From an uncultured Mollicutes bacterium (GTDB taxonomy: Bacteria > Bacillota_I > Bacilli_A > UBA3375), in contig UWSE01000027.1 of assembly GCA_900551955.1 (NCBI GenBank), positions 1 to 5,793 of the forward strand: a DNA stretch of 5,793 bases, written 5' to 3'. The notes under the pieces are model-generated. The model had not been told where the DNA came from. It saw nothing but the letters and a program-made list of their open reading frames with translations, and ran no database searches. The position numbers were made by a program, and so were the translations under genes. Below are positions 1 to 5,793 of the stretch, piece by piece; the first letter of the stretch is position 1, and every line of letters begins with the position of its first letter.

Positions 1-1517
1 ACAGAATCATTCATACTAATATGATCACCTGTTATCACAATAGTAGTATTTTCATACCACGGTTGTTGTTGACACCAACGAACAAAGTTAGTAATTTGAA
101 GTTGTCCATAATAAACAGCATTTAAATAATCTTCCTCAAATACTTTTGGTTGATTTGGATCATAATATCCGTCTGGTGCATGAGTATCGGTTGTAATTAA
201 ACCAAAATTAAATGGTTGGTTAGTGTTAGATAATTCATTTAATTTTGGTTTGGCTAATTCAAATAATTTCTCATCTTCCATTCCCCAGTTAACATTGTAG
301 TCTCGAGGAAGAAGTTGTTCTTCTTTAGCATCGTTAATATCATAGATTTGGTAATTACCGTGTGTTTTAAAGAACGCACCACGCCCAGCAAATTTTTGGT
401 CAGAACCCATCATAAAGTAGTTTTTATATCCTACTGCTTCAAGGATATTTCCTGAAGCAACTATTCCTGGAAGGAAACTGCCATCTTTACCAACATCATA
501 ACTATTTAGTTTTTGAACTTTTAGTGGTACACCCGTTTCCATACTAACCATTCCTGCAACCGTCCAGTTACTTCCATCTAAACAAATAGCTCCTCCCAAT
601 TGACTAGGATCACTATTATTAGTAAAACTGATTCCTTCGCTATTTAATGCTGTTAACTCTGGCATTGCATTGTCTTTGAAATAACCACCATGCTCTTGAC
701 TGGCAAAAGTGTTTTCACCACTTTCCATATAAATATGAATTAGGTTGTGGTGGTTGTTAACATTAATATTAACATTATTTGGATCAACATAATTTTCTTG
801 AATAAAACTAGAAGGTGTTAGTGATTGACTAATAAAACTACCTAAACCAAATGTTGTGAAAAATCTCATACTCGATAAAACTAAAATTAATAATCCACAA
901 CAACACCAAAGTTTGCGCCAATCATTAACAATAACTATTTTAATATCGTGAAAATAAACATCTTCTTTTAAATCTAACAATGCCATTACTAAGACAAACA
1001 GTAATGCTACATTGATGACTGGATTAAGTAGTGCCATCGCTACTTGACTATGGCTTACTCCTTGGATTGGCGCAATTAAGTTAAAAATTAATTGCCCCGC
1101 TGTAACTTGTCCAAAGTTTTGAGTTATATAACTTCTTGCCGCAATCAAACTAAATGAGATTAGCAGGCTAATACTGGCAATAATTAAATATTTTTTTTTC
1201 GGCTTTTTATTTGGTTGCTTAAAGATTAGGTGAGTGTGAATAAAAAGCGCAACAAAAGCAATGATTAGGGCAGTAATTATTAAATTAATAATTGCCCACC
1301 AAAACTTATTTGTAAGTTGGGCAATCAAATCATTTCCATCTTTAACAAATTCAATTACATTACTTCCGCGTAGCGAAAGTAGTAGTAGTGATGTTGAGAA
1401 TAAATAAAAACGGAGTTGTTTATTGATAACAATTGGTGTTTTTAGATGAGCAAGTACCCTCACAATTAGTGGGGGAATAACAATTGCTAGTAATAATATT
1501 AACACCAATTGTATCAT
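1..1517 (-). CDS. OpgB/MdoB-like membrane phosphoglycerol transferase (LTA synthase/sulfatase family), C-terminus cut by window edge
   Basis: An open frame of 505 codons runs off the left edge, so the C-terminus is missing. Residues 1-220 hold about six hydrophobic segments (near 2-23, 36-51, 73-98, 111-127, 161-182, 203-220). Lysine-rich loops (for example KKPKKK, 104-109) suggest the catalytic domain lies outside the cell. From about 257 the alkaline phosphatase/sulfatase fold begins. IYMESGE (262-268) carries the probable metal ligand Glu265. NWTVAGM (317-323) carries the probable catalytic Thr319. KFAGRGAFFKTHG (375-387), DTHAPDG (444-450) and TGDH (496-499, metal ligands Asp498 and His499) follow. 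These blocks match my memory of E. coli OpgB better than LtaS. Family members move phosphoglycerol from phosphatidylglycerol onto glycans, glycolipids or growing lipoteichoic acid; the acceptor here is unknown. The ATG lies 7 nt after the rluB stop with an AGGAG site, so it is probably the last known gene of the scpA operon. Family is secure; substrate is inference. Confidence 0.9.
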   Translation of the reverse strand, partial: MIQLVLILLLAIVIPPLIVRVLAHLKTPIVINKQLRFYLFSTSLLLLSLRGSNVIEFVKDGNDLIAQLTNKFWWAIINLIITALIIAFVALFIHTHLIFKQPNKKPKKKYLIIASISLLISFSLIAARSYITQNFGQVTAGQLIFNLIAPIQGVSHSQVAMALLNPVINVALLFVLVMALLDLKEDVYFHDIKIVIVNDWRKLWCCCGLLILVLSSMRFFTTFGLGSFISQSLTPSSFIQENYVDPNNVNINVNNHHNLIHIYMESGENTFASQEHGGYFKDNAMPELTALNSEGISFTNNSDPSQLGGAICLDGSNWTVAGMVSMETGVPLKVQKLNSYDVGKDGSFLPGIVASGNILEAVGYKNYFMMGSDQKFAGRGAFFKTHGNYQIYDINDAKEEQLLPRDYNVNWGMEDEKLFELAKPKLNELSNTNQPFNFGLITTDTHAPDGYYDPNQPKVFEEDYLNAVYYGQLQITNFVRWCQQQPWYENTTIVITGDHISMNDS

Positions 1518-1521
1518 AACA

Positions 1522-1527
1522 CTCCTA
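1522..1527 (-). promoter_or_regulatory. Ribosome binding site of the transferase gene, overlapping the rluB stop codon
   Basis: TAGGAG contains both the TAG stop of rluB (1525-1527) and the AGGAG ribosome binding site, which sits 4 nt before the transferase ATG at 1517. Ribosomes ending rluB are therefore placed directly on the next start, which suggests translational coupling. It also supports this ATG as the true start. Confidence 0.7.
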
Positions 1528-2256
1528 CTTAATCAAATGATATAGCTGCTTTACTTCTTTTGGCTTAAGGGCACGGTATTCACCAGCACTTAAAGCTTCT
1601 TGATTTAATTCAAAGAAAGCATAACCTACTCGTTTTAATGTTTTTACACGACAACCAACAGCTTCAATCATTTTTCTAATTTGTTGGTTTTTCCCTTCGT
1701 GGATAGTTATTAACAGTCGTCCATTTTTAATTTTTTGGTCATAGCTTAAAAGTTTGACATCGGCTTTAGTTGTAATGTAGCCACCAATATCAACACCATA
1801 ACGTAATTTTTTTAATTTATCGGGATTAAATTCTCCAGTAAATGAAACTCGATAAGTTTTTTTAACTTCTTTTTTAGGATGCATAAGCCCATTAGCTAAT
1901 TCTCCATCATTAGTTAAGATGATTAGTCCTGACGTATAATAATCAAGTCGCCCAACCGGATATAATCTAACACCGCTTGGAATTAAATCAATTACCGTTG
2001 TTCTTTCTTTTTCATCACTACAAGTAGAAACTACTCTAATTGGTTTATTTAACAAGTAGTATTCCTTTTCTTGCTGATAAATGACATTACCATCAACTAA
2101 TATTTCATCTTCACCACTGACTTTAGTTCCTAACTCAGTTACAATCTTACCATTAACACTTACTTTTCCTTGACTAATTAATTCTTCAGCTTTTCTTCGT
2201 GAATACTCAGAGTTGTGGGCAATAACTTTTTGTAATCGTTCTAAATTATTCACCAT
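1525..2256 (-). CDS. rluB: 23S rRNA pseudouridine synthase, RluB/RsuA family
   Basis: RluB isomerises a uridine in helix 89-90 of 23S rRNA, near the peptidyl transferase centre (U2605 in E. coli numbering). From the ATG at 2256 the protein has 243 residues, normal for the family. An N-terminal S4 RNA-binding domain starts at once (ERLQKVIAH, 6-14, then SRRKAEELI, 19-27). The catalytic domain has LLNKP (68-72), GRLDYYTSGL (102-111) with catalytic Asp105, and GKNQQIRKM (188-196) near the end. The frame can also start at ATG 2265 or GTG 2271. I prefer 2256 because family members begin only a few residues before RLQK, and a weak GAAG lies 9 nt upstream; no candidate has a strong binding site. It overlaps the scpB end by 11 nt (26 nt with the GTG start). 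The scpA-scpB-rluB order is common in Firmicutes. RsuA or RluE-type paralogs are less likely. Confidence 0.92.
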   Translation of the reverse strand: MVNNLERLQKVIAHNSEYSRRKAEELISQGKVSVNGKIVTELGTKVSGEDEILVDGNVIYQQEKEYYLLNKPIRVVSTCSDEKERTTVIDLIPSGVRLYPVGRLDYYTSGLIILTNDGELANGLMHPKKEVKKTYRVSFTGEFNPDKLKKLRYGVDIGGYITTKADVKLLSYDQKIKNGRLLITIHEGKNQQIRKMIEAVGCRVKTLKRVGYAFFELNQEALSAGEYRALKPKEVKQLYHLIK

Positions 2257-2962
2257 CAAACTCATCTTCACTTTCTTCTATTTGACTTTCAGCTTGCGGA
2301 ATAATTACATCTTTAACTTCAATATCATCAATGGCACTAAAATCTTGTTCTTCATACTCATTAATAAAATTATCTTCGCTGAGTAATCTTTTTCTAATAG
2401 CTTTAAAGTCTTCTTCTTCACCAAATAATTCATCTTGTGTTAACTTATCATCTAACACATAAGTATTAAGTGGCGGTAATTCATCTAAATTATTAATTCC
2501 TAAAAAGTCTAAAAACTCCGGCGTAGTTCCATATAAATTAGGTTTACCAATTTCATCACTTTTTCCGACTACTTTAATTAAATCTTTATTAAGTAGTGTT
2601 TTAAAGTGGTGTGATGTCATCACTCCCCGCGTTTCTTCAACCATGAATCTTGTTACTGGTTGATTATACGCAATAATTGCTAACGTTTCTAAAGCTGAAG
2701 TACTTAACCGATCAGTAAATTCCATATTAGCATATTGTTGATAGATTTCATAATTATCTTTAGTTGTAACAATCTTATAATTTTTAGCTGTTTCAATAAT
2801 CGTTAATGCTGAATGACTTTCTTCATATTTACGTTTGAGTTCATCAACTAGTTGATTAACCTCATCTTCGCTAATATTAAGTAACATAATCAATTCACCA
2901 CTAGTGATCCCTTTTTCTCCACTTAAAAATAATAATCCTTCAATTGCTTGTAATTTATTCAT
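2246..2962 (-). CDS. scpB: Segregation and condensation protein B (ScpB)
   Basis: ScpB is the winged-helix (kite) subunit that dimerises and binds the central part of ScpA in the SMC-ScpAB complex, which compacts and separates replicated chromosomes in the cytoplasm. The protein has 238 residues. The first winged helix starts at residue 2 (LQAIEGLLFLSGE, 4-16). The second holds the family signature LSTSALETLAIIAYNQPVT (86-104), then RGV (112-114) and GKPNLYGTT (139-147). Beyond about residue 169 there is a long tail with some 26 acidic and 6 basic residues. This makes the protein longer than the B. subtilis form (about 197 as I recall). The ATG follows AGGAG by 6 nt and overlaps the scpA end by 8 nt, so translation is probably coupled. 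Identification is secure; the tail's role is unknown. Confidence 0.96.
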   Translation of the reverse strand: MNKLQAIEGLLFLSGEKGITSGELIMLLNISEDEVNQLVDELKRKYEESHSALTIIETAKNYKIVTTKDNYEIYQQYANMEFTDRLSTSALETLAIIAYNQPVTRFMVEETRGVMTSHHFKTLLNKDLIKVVGKSDEIGKPNLYGTTPEFLDFLGINNLDELPPLNTYVLDDKLTQDELFGEEEDFKAIRKRLLSEDNFINEYEEQDFSAIDDIEVKDVIIPQAESQIEESEDEFDGE

Positions 2963-3680
2963 TGTTATCTCCTGGATAAATAGTAATTATATATTGATCA
3001 TTTACATCAACACTAATATAACCTAATTTTAAACTTTCTAATATTGCTAAAAATAATGTAATAAATTGGTGTTTTGTGATTTTACCAATTAAATCATCAA
3101 AACTAAATGGTGCTACTATCGCTTGTAAATAAGTCATATAGTCTTCAACATTTAATTCTTTAACACTAATTGTTTTTTCTTCATCTTTTTCTAAGAAGTG
3201 ACGTAAATAATTTTGCGTTGCTAAATGAAATTTTTCAACATCGAAATTATTTTTAAAGTTATCATCACGATATTCAAGTAATTTATCTTGCGGACGAGTT
3301 AAAAAATTACCACGGTTATCAATTAAATAATTTAAATCTCCAATAACTTCTTTATAACGTTTATATTCAAGAATTCGTTTAATCATTTCTTGACGATCTA
3401 GCGAAATATCCTCTTCTTCTAACTCTAATTCTAAATTAGCATTATAATTTAGAATGGATGCTGATTTAAGTCTAAGTAATTCAGCAGCCATTTCTAAATA
3501 ACCACTACGAATATCCAGTCCTTGTTCTTGGACTTTTTCAATAAATGTTATGTACTGATCAATTAGTTGATCTAAACTAATTTCAGTAATCTCTATTTCA
3601 TGTTGTTTTGCTAGTTGCAAAAGGAGGTCAAACGGACCGTTAAAACCTTCTACACTAAACTGATATTCTTGGTTTTCCAT
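2955..3680 (-). CDS. scpA: Segregation and condensation protein A (ScpA, kleisin)
   Basis: ScpA is the kleisin that bridges the two SMC heads and recruits ScpB, closing the condensin ring. It has 241 residues, close to the usual 240-260. The N-terminal helical domain that binds the SMC neck has the signature FNGPFDLLL (13-21), an EIEITEISLDQL block (28-39) and LEMAAELLRLKS (62-73). An acidic linker follows (LELELEEEDISLD, 83-95), then the middle segment that in other ScpAs binds the ScpB dimer. The C-terminal winged helix for the SMC cap covers about 171-235 (HQFITLFLAILESLKLGY, 204-221). The ATG has AGGAG 3 nt upstream, a slightly short gap, and lies just after an extended -10 promoter. It is the first gene of the operon. 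No catalytic activity is expected. Confidence 0.97.
   Translation of the reverse strand: MENQEYQFSVEGFNGPFDLLLQLAKQHEIEITEISLDQLIDQYITFIEKVQEQGLDIRSGYLEMAAELLRLKSASILNYNANLELELEEEDISLDRQEMIKRILEYKRYKEVIGDLNYLIDNRGNFLTRPQDKLLEYRDDNFKNNFDVEKFHLATQNYLRHFLEKDEEKTISVKELNVEDYMTYLQAIVAPFSFDDLIGKITKHQFITLFLAILESLKLGYISVDVNDQYIITIYPGDNNE
2969..2973 (-). promoter_or_regulatory. Ribosome binding site of scpB inside the scpA 3' end
   Basis: AGGAG lies 6 nt before the scpB ATG at 2962 and within the last codons of scpA (encoding Pro-Gly-Asp). It fixes the scpB start and fits coupled synthesis of the two complex partners. Confidence 0.75.
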
Positions 3681-3683
3681 ACT

Positions 3684-3688
3684 CTCCT
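3684..3688 (-). promoter_or_regulatory. Ribosome binding site of scpA
   Basis: AGGAG lies 3 nt before the ATG at 3680, at the end of a leader that should be only about 14 nt long if the promoter call is right. Confidence 0.7.
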
Positions 3689-3700
3689 ACTACTTATAAT

Positions 3701-3709
3701 ATTATACCA
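3701..3709 (-). promoter_or_regulatory. Extended -10 promoter of the scpA-scpB-rluB-transferase operon
   Basis: The minus strand reads TGGTATAAT: a consensus -10 hexamer (3701-3706) with the TG of an extended -10 one base upstream. No good -35 is visible. At 17-bp spacing the hexamer is ACAGAT, and TTACAG lies at 19. The first transcribed base should fall near 3694, giving a leader of about 14 nt that is little more than the ribosome binding site. It is placed between the parE terminator and scpA, which supports the call. Confidence 0.72.
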
Positions 3710-3753
3710 AAAAATAGGGGATAATCTGTAATAATGGAGATTAGAAAAATTGT

Positions 3754-3781
3754 AAAACACAAGGGATAATCCTTGTGTTTT
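3754..3781 (-). terminator. Intrinsic terminator after parE
   Basis: A perfect 11-bp stem (3754-3764 with 3771-3781) encloses a 6-base loop, 11 bases after the parE stop. On the minus strand the stem ends in TTTT, then ACAA and another five Ts. The U-tract is interrupted, so strength is probably moderate. The hairpin is almost symmetric and also ends in five Ts on the plus strand, but no plus-strand gene leads into it. Confidence 0.8.
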
Positions 3782-3791
3782 TAAGTATAAT

Positions 3792-5687
3792 TTAATCAAC
3801 AGCATTAAAGTCAATATTAGTTTCAATCCAATCACGACGACGTTCTACATCATTACCCATTAATGTGGTAACTTCTTTTTCAGCTGTTACTATATCATCA
3901 ATTTTTAATTGGATCAATTGGCGGCGTTCAGGATCCATTGTTGTTTCCCATAATTGGTTAGCATCCATTTCTCCTAACCCTTTATAACGTTGTACATAAT
4001 GTTTTTTCTTCATTGCTTTAGTAATTTTATTTAATTCTTGTTCATCCCAAGCATATTTAACATCTTTATTATCTAAAGTTGCAATTTTATATAGTGGTGG
4101 TTGTGCTATAAAAATGTGTCCTTCTTCAATTAGTGGACGAAGATAACGATAGAAGAATGTTAATAATAGTATTTGAATGTGACTTCCATCAGTATCGGCA
4201 TCGGTCATAATTACTATTTTCCCATATTTTAAATTTTTAATATCAAACTCACTACCAATACCAGTTCCTAAGATATTAACAATTGTTGATAATTCTTCGT
4301 TTTTATAAATATCTTCAATTTTAGCCTTTTCAGTATTAACTACCTTACCACGTAGTGGTAAGATGGCTTGATATTTACGATTACGCCCTTGTTTAGCGCT
4401 TCCTCCGGCACTATCCCCTTCGACTAAGAACAATTCTCGTTCTTCAACTTTTTTCGTTTGGGCTGGTGTAAGTTTCCCACTTAATAATAATTCTTTTTTA
4501 TTTTTACCTTTTCTTACTTCACTTCTAGCTTTTTTCGCTGCCATTCGCGCATTTCTTGAAGTAATGGCTTTATTAATAATTTTAGTTGCTTCAGTTTTGT
4601 TTTGATCAAAGTATAAACCTAATTGACTCACAATAATATTTTCAACAGCCGCTTTGGCTTCAGGTGTTCCTAATTTAGATTTAGTTTGTCCTTCGAATTG
4701 TAAGATATTTTCTGGAATTTTAACACTAATAATACATGTTAAACCTTCACGAACATCTGCCCCTTCAAAGTTTTTATCTTTCGCTTTTAATAAATTATTT
4801 TTACGCGCATACTCATTAATCGTTTTAGTTAAACCTGATTTAAATCCCGCTTCATGTGTTCCACCATCTGGTGTTCTTACACAGTTAACGAACGAGATAA
4901 TGTCTTCATTATATGTTTCGTTGTATTCTAAACCAATCTCAACTTGAATTTCACTATCATCACTGTTTTTGATCAAGATTGGTTTAGAAATATGTTTTTT
5001 CTCTTGAGTTAAATAATCAATAAAGGCTTTAATTCCATCTTGATAGCAAAATTCTTCATGGCTATCGGTACGTAAATCTGTTAAGGTTAATTTTAACCCA
5101 CTATTTAAGAAGGCGCTCTCACGCATTCTTGTGGCAATCATTTTAAAATTAAAATCTGTCGTATCAAAGATATTAGGATCAGGATAAAAAGTTACGCTAG
5201 TACCTGTTTCTTTAGTTTTCTTCCCTTTTTTAAGTGATGTGTGCTTTTCTCCACCCTCACTAAAGGTTTGTTCCCATTCATAACCATCACGCCAAATATG
5301 TAATATTAATTTAGTACTTAAAGCATTAGTTACACTACTACCAACACCGTGTAATCCTCCACTTTTTTTATAACTATTGGCATCAAACTTACCACCGGCA
5401 TGAAGTTTGGTAAAGATAACTTCAGTAGTTGGAATTCCTGATTCGTGCATATCTACCGGTACTCCTCGTCCATAATCACGAATCGTAATAGATTGATCAT
5501 CATTAATTGTAACGTCAATCTGTTCACCATAACCATTTAGCGCTTCATCCATTGCATTATCAATAATTTCCCAAACCAAATGGTGTAGCCCACGATAATC
5601 AGTACTCCCAATATACATTCCTGGACGTTTTCTTACTGCATCAAGTCCTTCTAAGATTTTAATATTACTACCATCATAATTAGCCAT
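3792..5687 (-). CDS. parE: DNA topoisomerase IV subunit B (ParE)
   Basis: ParE is the ATPase and Toprim subunit of topoisomerase IV, which with ParC passes one duplex through another to unlink daughter chromosomes and relax supercoils. The 631-residue protein is complete. The GHKL ATPase domain has RKRPGMYIG (19-27), catalytic Glu40 and Mg-binding Asn44 in the WEIIDNAMDE block (39-48), DYGRGVP (71-77) and GGLHGVGSS (110-118). The transducer domain carries the QTK ATP-contact loop (334-336). The Toprim domain has EGDSAGGSAKQGR (423-435) with Glu423 and the DADTDG metal site (496-501). QRYKGLGEM (566-574), ANQLWETTM (576-584) and the ending VERRRDWIE (614-622) match ParE rather than GyrB, which usually has QRFKGLGEM. 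The ATG has AGGAG at a 6-nt gap. It is a single-gene transcription unit between two terminators, with no parC downstream. GyrB is the only serious alternative. Confidence 0.93.
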   Translation of the reverse strand: MANYDGSNIKILEGLDAVRKRPGMYIGSTDYRGLHHLVWEIIDNAMDEALNGYGEQIDVTINDDQSITIRDYGRGVPVDMHESGIPTTEVIFTKLHAGGKFDANSYKKSGGLHGVGSSVTNALSTKLILHIWRDGYEWEQTFSEGGEKHTSLKKGKKTKETGTSVTFYPDPNIFDTTDFNFKMIATRMRESAFLNSGLKLTLTDLRTDSHEEFCYQDGIKAFIDYLTQEKKHISKPILIKNSDDSEIQVEIGLEYNETYNEDIISFVNCVRTPDGGTHEAGFKSGLTKTINEYARKNNLLKAKDKNFEGADVREGLTCIISVKIPENILQFEGQTKSKLGTPEAKAAVENIIVSQLGLYFDQNKTEATKIINKAITSRNARMAAKKARSEVRKGKNKKELLLSGKLTPAQTKKVEERELFLVEGDSAGGSAKQGRNRKYQAILPLRGKVVNTEKAKIEDIYKNEELSTIVNILGTGIGSEFDIKNLKYGKIVIMTDADTDGSHIQILLLTFFYRYLRPLIEEGHIFIAQPPLYKIATLDNKDVKYAWDEQELNKITKAMKKKHYVQRYKGLGEMDANQLWETTMDPERRQLIQLKIDDIVTAEKEVTTLMGNDVERRRDWIETNIDFNAVD

Positions 5688-5693
5688 AACTTT

Positions 5694-5698
5694 CTCCT
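5694..5698 (-). promoter_or_regulatory. Ribosome binding site of parE
   Basis: AGGAG stands 6 nt before the ATG at 5687 and supports that start, which gives the MANYDGSNIKILEGLDAVRKR-type N-terminus expected for a ParE ATPase domain. Confidence 0.75.
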
Positions 5699-5709
5699 AT
5701 TACCTTAGT

Positions 5710-5718
5710 ATTATAACA
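5710..5718 (-). promoter_or_regulatory. Extended -10 promoter of parE
   Basis: The minus strand reads TGTTATAAT, a consensus -10 (5710-5715) with an extended -10 TG. At 17-bp spacing the -35 position holds only Ts, from the U-tract of the upstream terminator. Transcription should start near 5703, giving a leader of about 16 nt. Confidence 0.72.
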
Positions 5719-5730
5719 CAAAAAAGACAA

Positions 5731-5762
5731 TAAAAAAAGTAGAACATTAAGTTCTACTTTTT
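5731..5762 (-). terminator. Intrinsic terminator of the gene upstream of parE
   Basis: A perfect 12-bp stem (5734-5745 with 5751-5762) closes a 5-base loop and, on the minus strand, runs into seven Ts, then ATT. This is a classic strong intrinsic terminator for a minus-strand gene whose body lies beyond the right edge. The stem ends in five T's on the plus strand too, so it may work both ways. Confidence 0.85.
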
Positions 5763-5772
5763 ATAACAAAAA

Positions 5773-5793
5773 TTATTTTTGAGCTAATTTTTG
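5773..5793 (-). CDS. Possible C-terminal end of an upstream gene (six codons and stop)
   Basis: Read from the right edge, one minus-strand frame gives QKLAQK followed by TAA (5773-5775), 10 bases before the terminator stem. The strong terminator implies that a minus-strand gene ends near here. A second frame would stop at a TAG at 5784-5786 and the third runs on into the hairpin, so the frame is not certain. Six residues are too few to name a product. Confidence 0.3.
   Translation of the reverse strand, partial: QKLAQK

Noticed and set aside
1377..1389. Short triplet run AGTAGTAGTAGTG as a possible microsatellite
   Set aside because: It encodes a run of leucines in a transmembrane segment and has only four units; composition explains it.
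1938..1955. RluB active site reads GRLDYYTSG where B. subtilis has GRLDYDTSG
   Set aside because: The catalytic Asp is present, and the position two residues after it varies in the family (E. coli RluB has GRLDVNT), so loss of activity is not indicated.
2986..2991. A minus-strand TATAAT just upstream of scpB as a possible internal promoter
   Set aside because: It lies inside scpA, has no TG extension and no hexamer resembling a -35 at proper spacing; such hexamers are expected by chance in this base composition.
3650..3835. A 61-codon minus-strand open frame across the parE-scpA gap
   Set aside because: It overlaps the ends of both genes, reads through the terminator hairpin and the scpA promoter, has no clear ribosome binding site, and its composition is just translated A/T-rich noise.
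4654..4947. A 97-codon plus-strand open frame inside parE
   Set aside because: It is antisense to the strongly conserved QTK-loop region of parE and shows no recognisable domain; it is a shadow of the real gene.
1..5793. Mycoplasma-type genetic code with TGA read as tryptophan
   Set aside because: Tryptophans in the five main genes are written TGG and no in-frame TGA appears; a recoding genome would normally show many.

Overview
This window comes from a low-G+C bacterium (about one third G+C by eye) using a bacillus-like gene set: ParE, ScpA, ScpB and RluB all resemble the Firmicutes forms. The genes end in TAA or TAG, tryptophan is written TGG, and no gene contains an in-frame TGA. Mycoplasma- or Spiroplasma-type reassignment of TGA is therefore unlikely, and Bacilli, Erysipelotrichia or standard-code Tenericutes relatives fit best. 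I cannot name a genus.

Every recognisable gene is on the minus strand, so transcription runs right to left. At the right edge there may be the last few codons of another minus-strand gene, followed by a strong intrinsic terminator (about 5731-5762). Next comes an extended -10 promoter (5710-5718) and parE (3792-5687), a complete topoisomerase IV subunit B. parE ends in its own hairpin terminator (3754-3781); parC does not follow it.

A second extended -10 promoter (3701-3709) then starts a tightly packed cluster: scpA (2955-3680), scpB (2246-2962), rluB (1525 to about 2256) and a membrane-bound sulfatase-fold phosphoglycerol transferase (1-1517, cut by the left edge). Neighbouring genes overlap or sit 7 nt apart, with ribosome binding sites inside the preceding gene, so they are probably one operon. 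ScpA and ScpB are the kleisin and winged-helix partners of SMC in chromosome condensation. ParE decatenates and relaxes DNA with ParC. RluB modifies 23S rRNA. The last gene acts outside the membrane on envelope polymers or glycolipids and resembles E. coli OpgB/MdoB more than Staphylococcus LtaS.

No tRNA, rRNA, CRISPR array, insertion sequence or prophage gene was seen, and there is no gene-free stretch over about 110 bases. This is mostly core housekeeping DNA. The points worth a second look are the OpgB-like transferase attached to the scpAB-rluB operon, the long acidic tail of ScpB, parE without parC, and the very compact regulatory sites. I saw no convincing sign of a new biological system.
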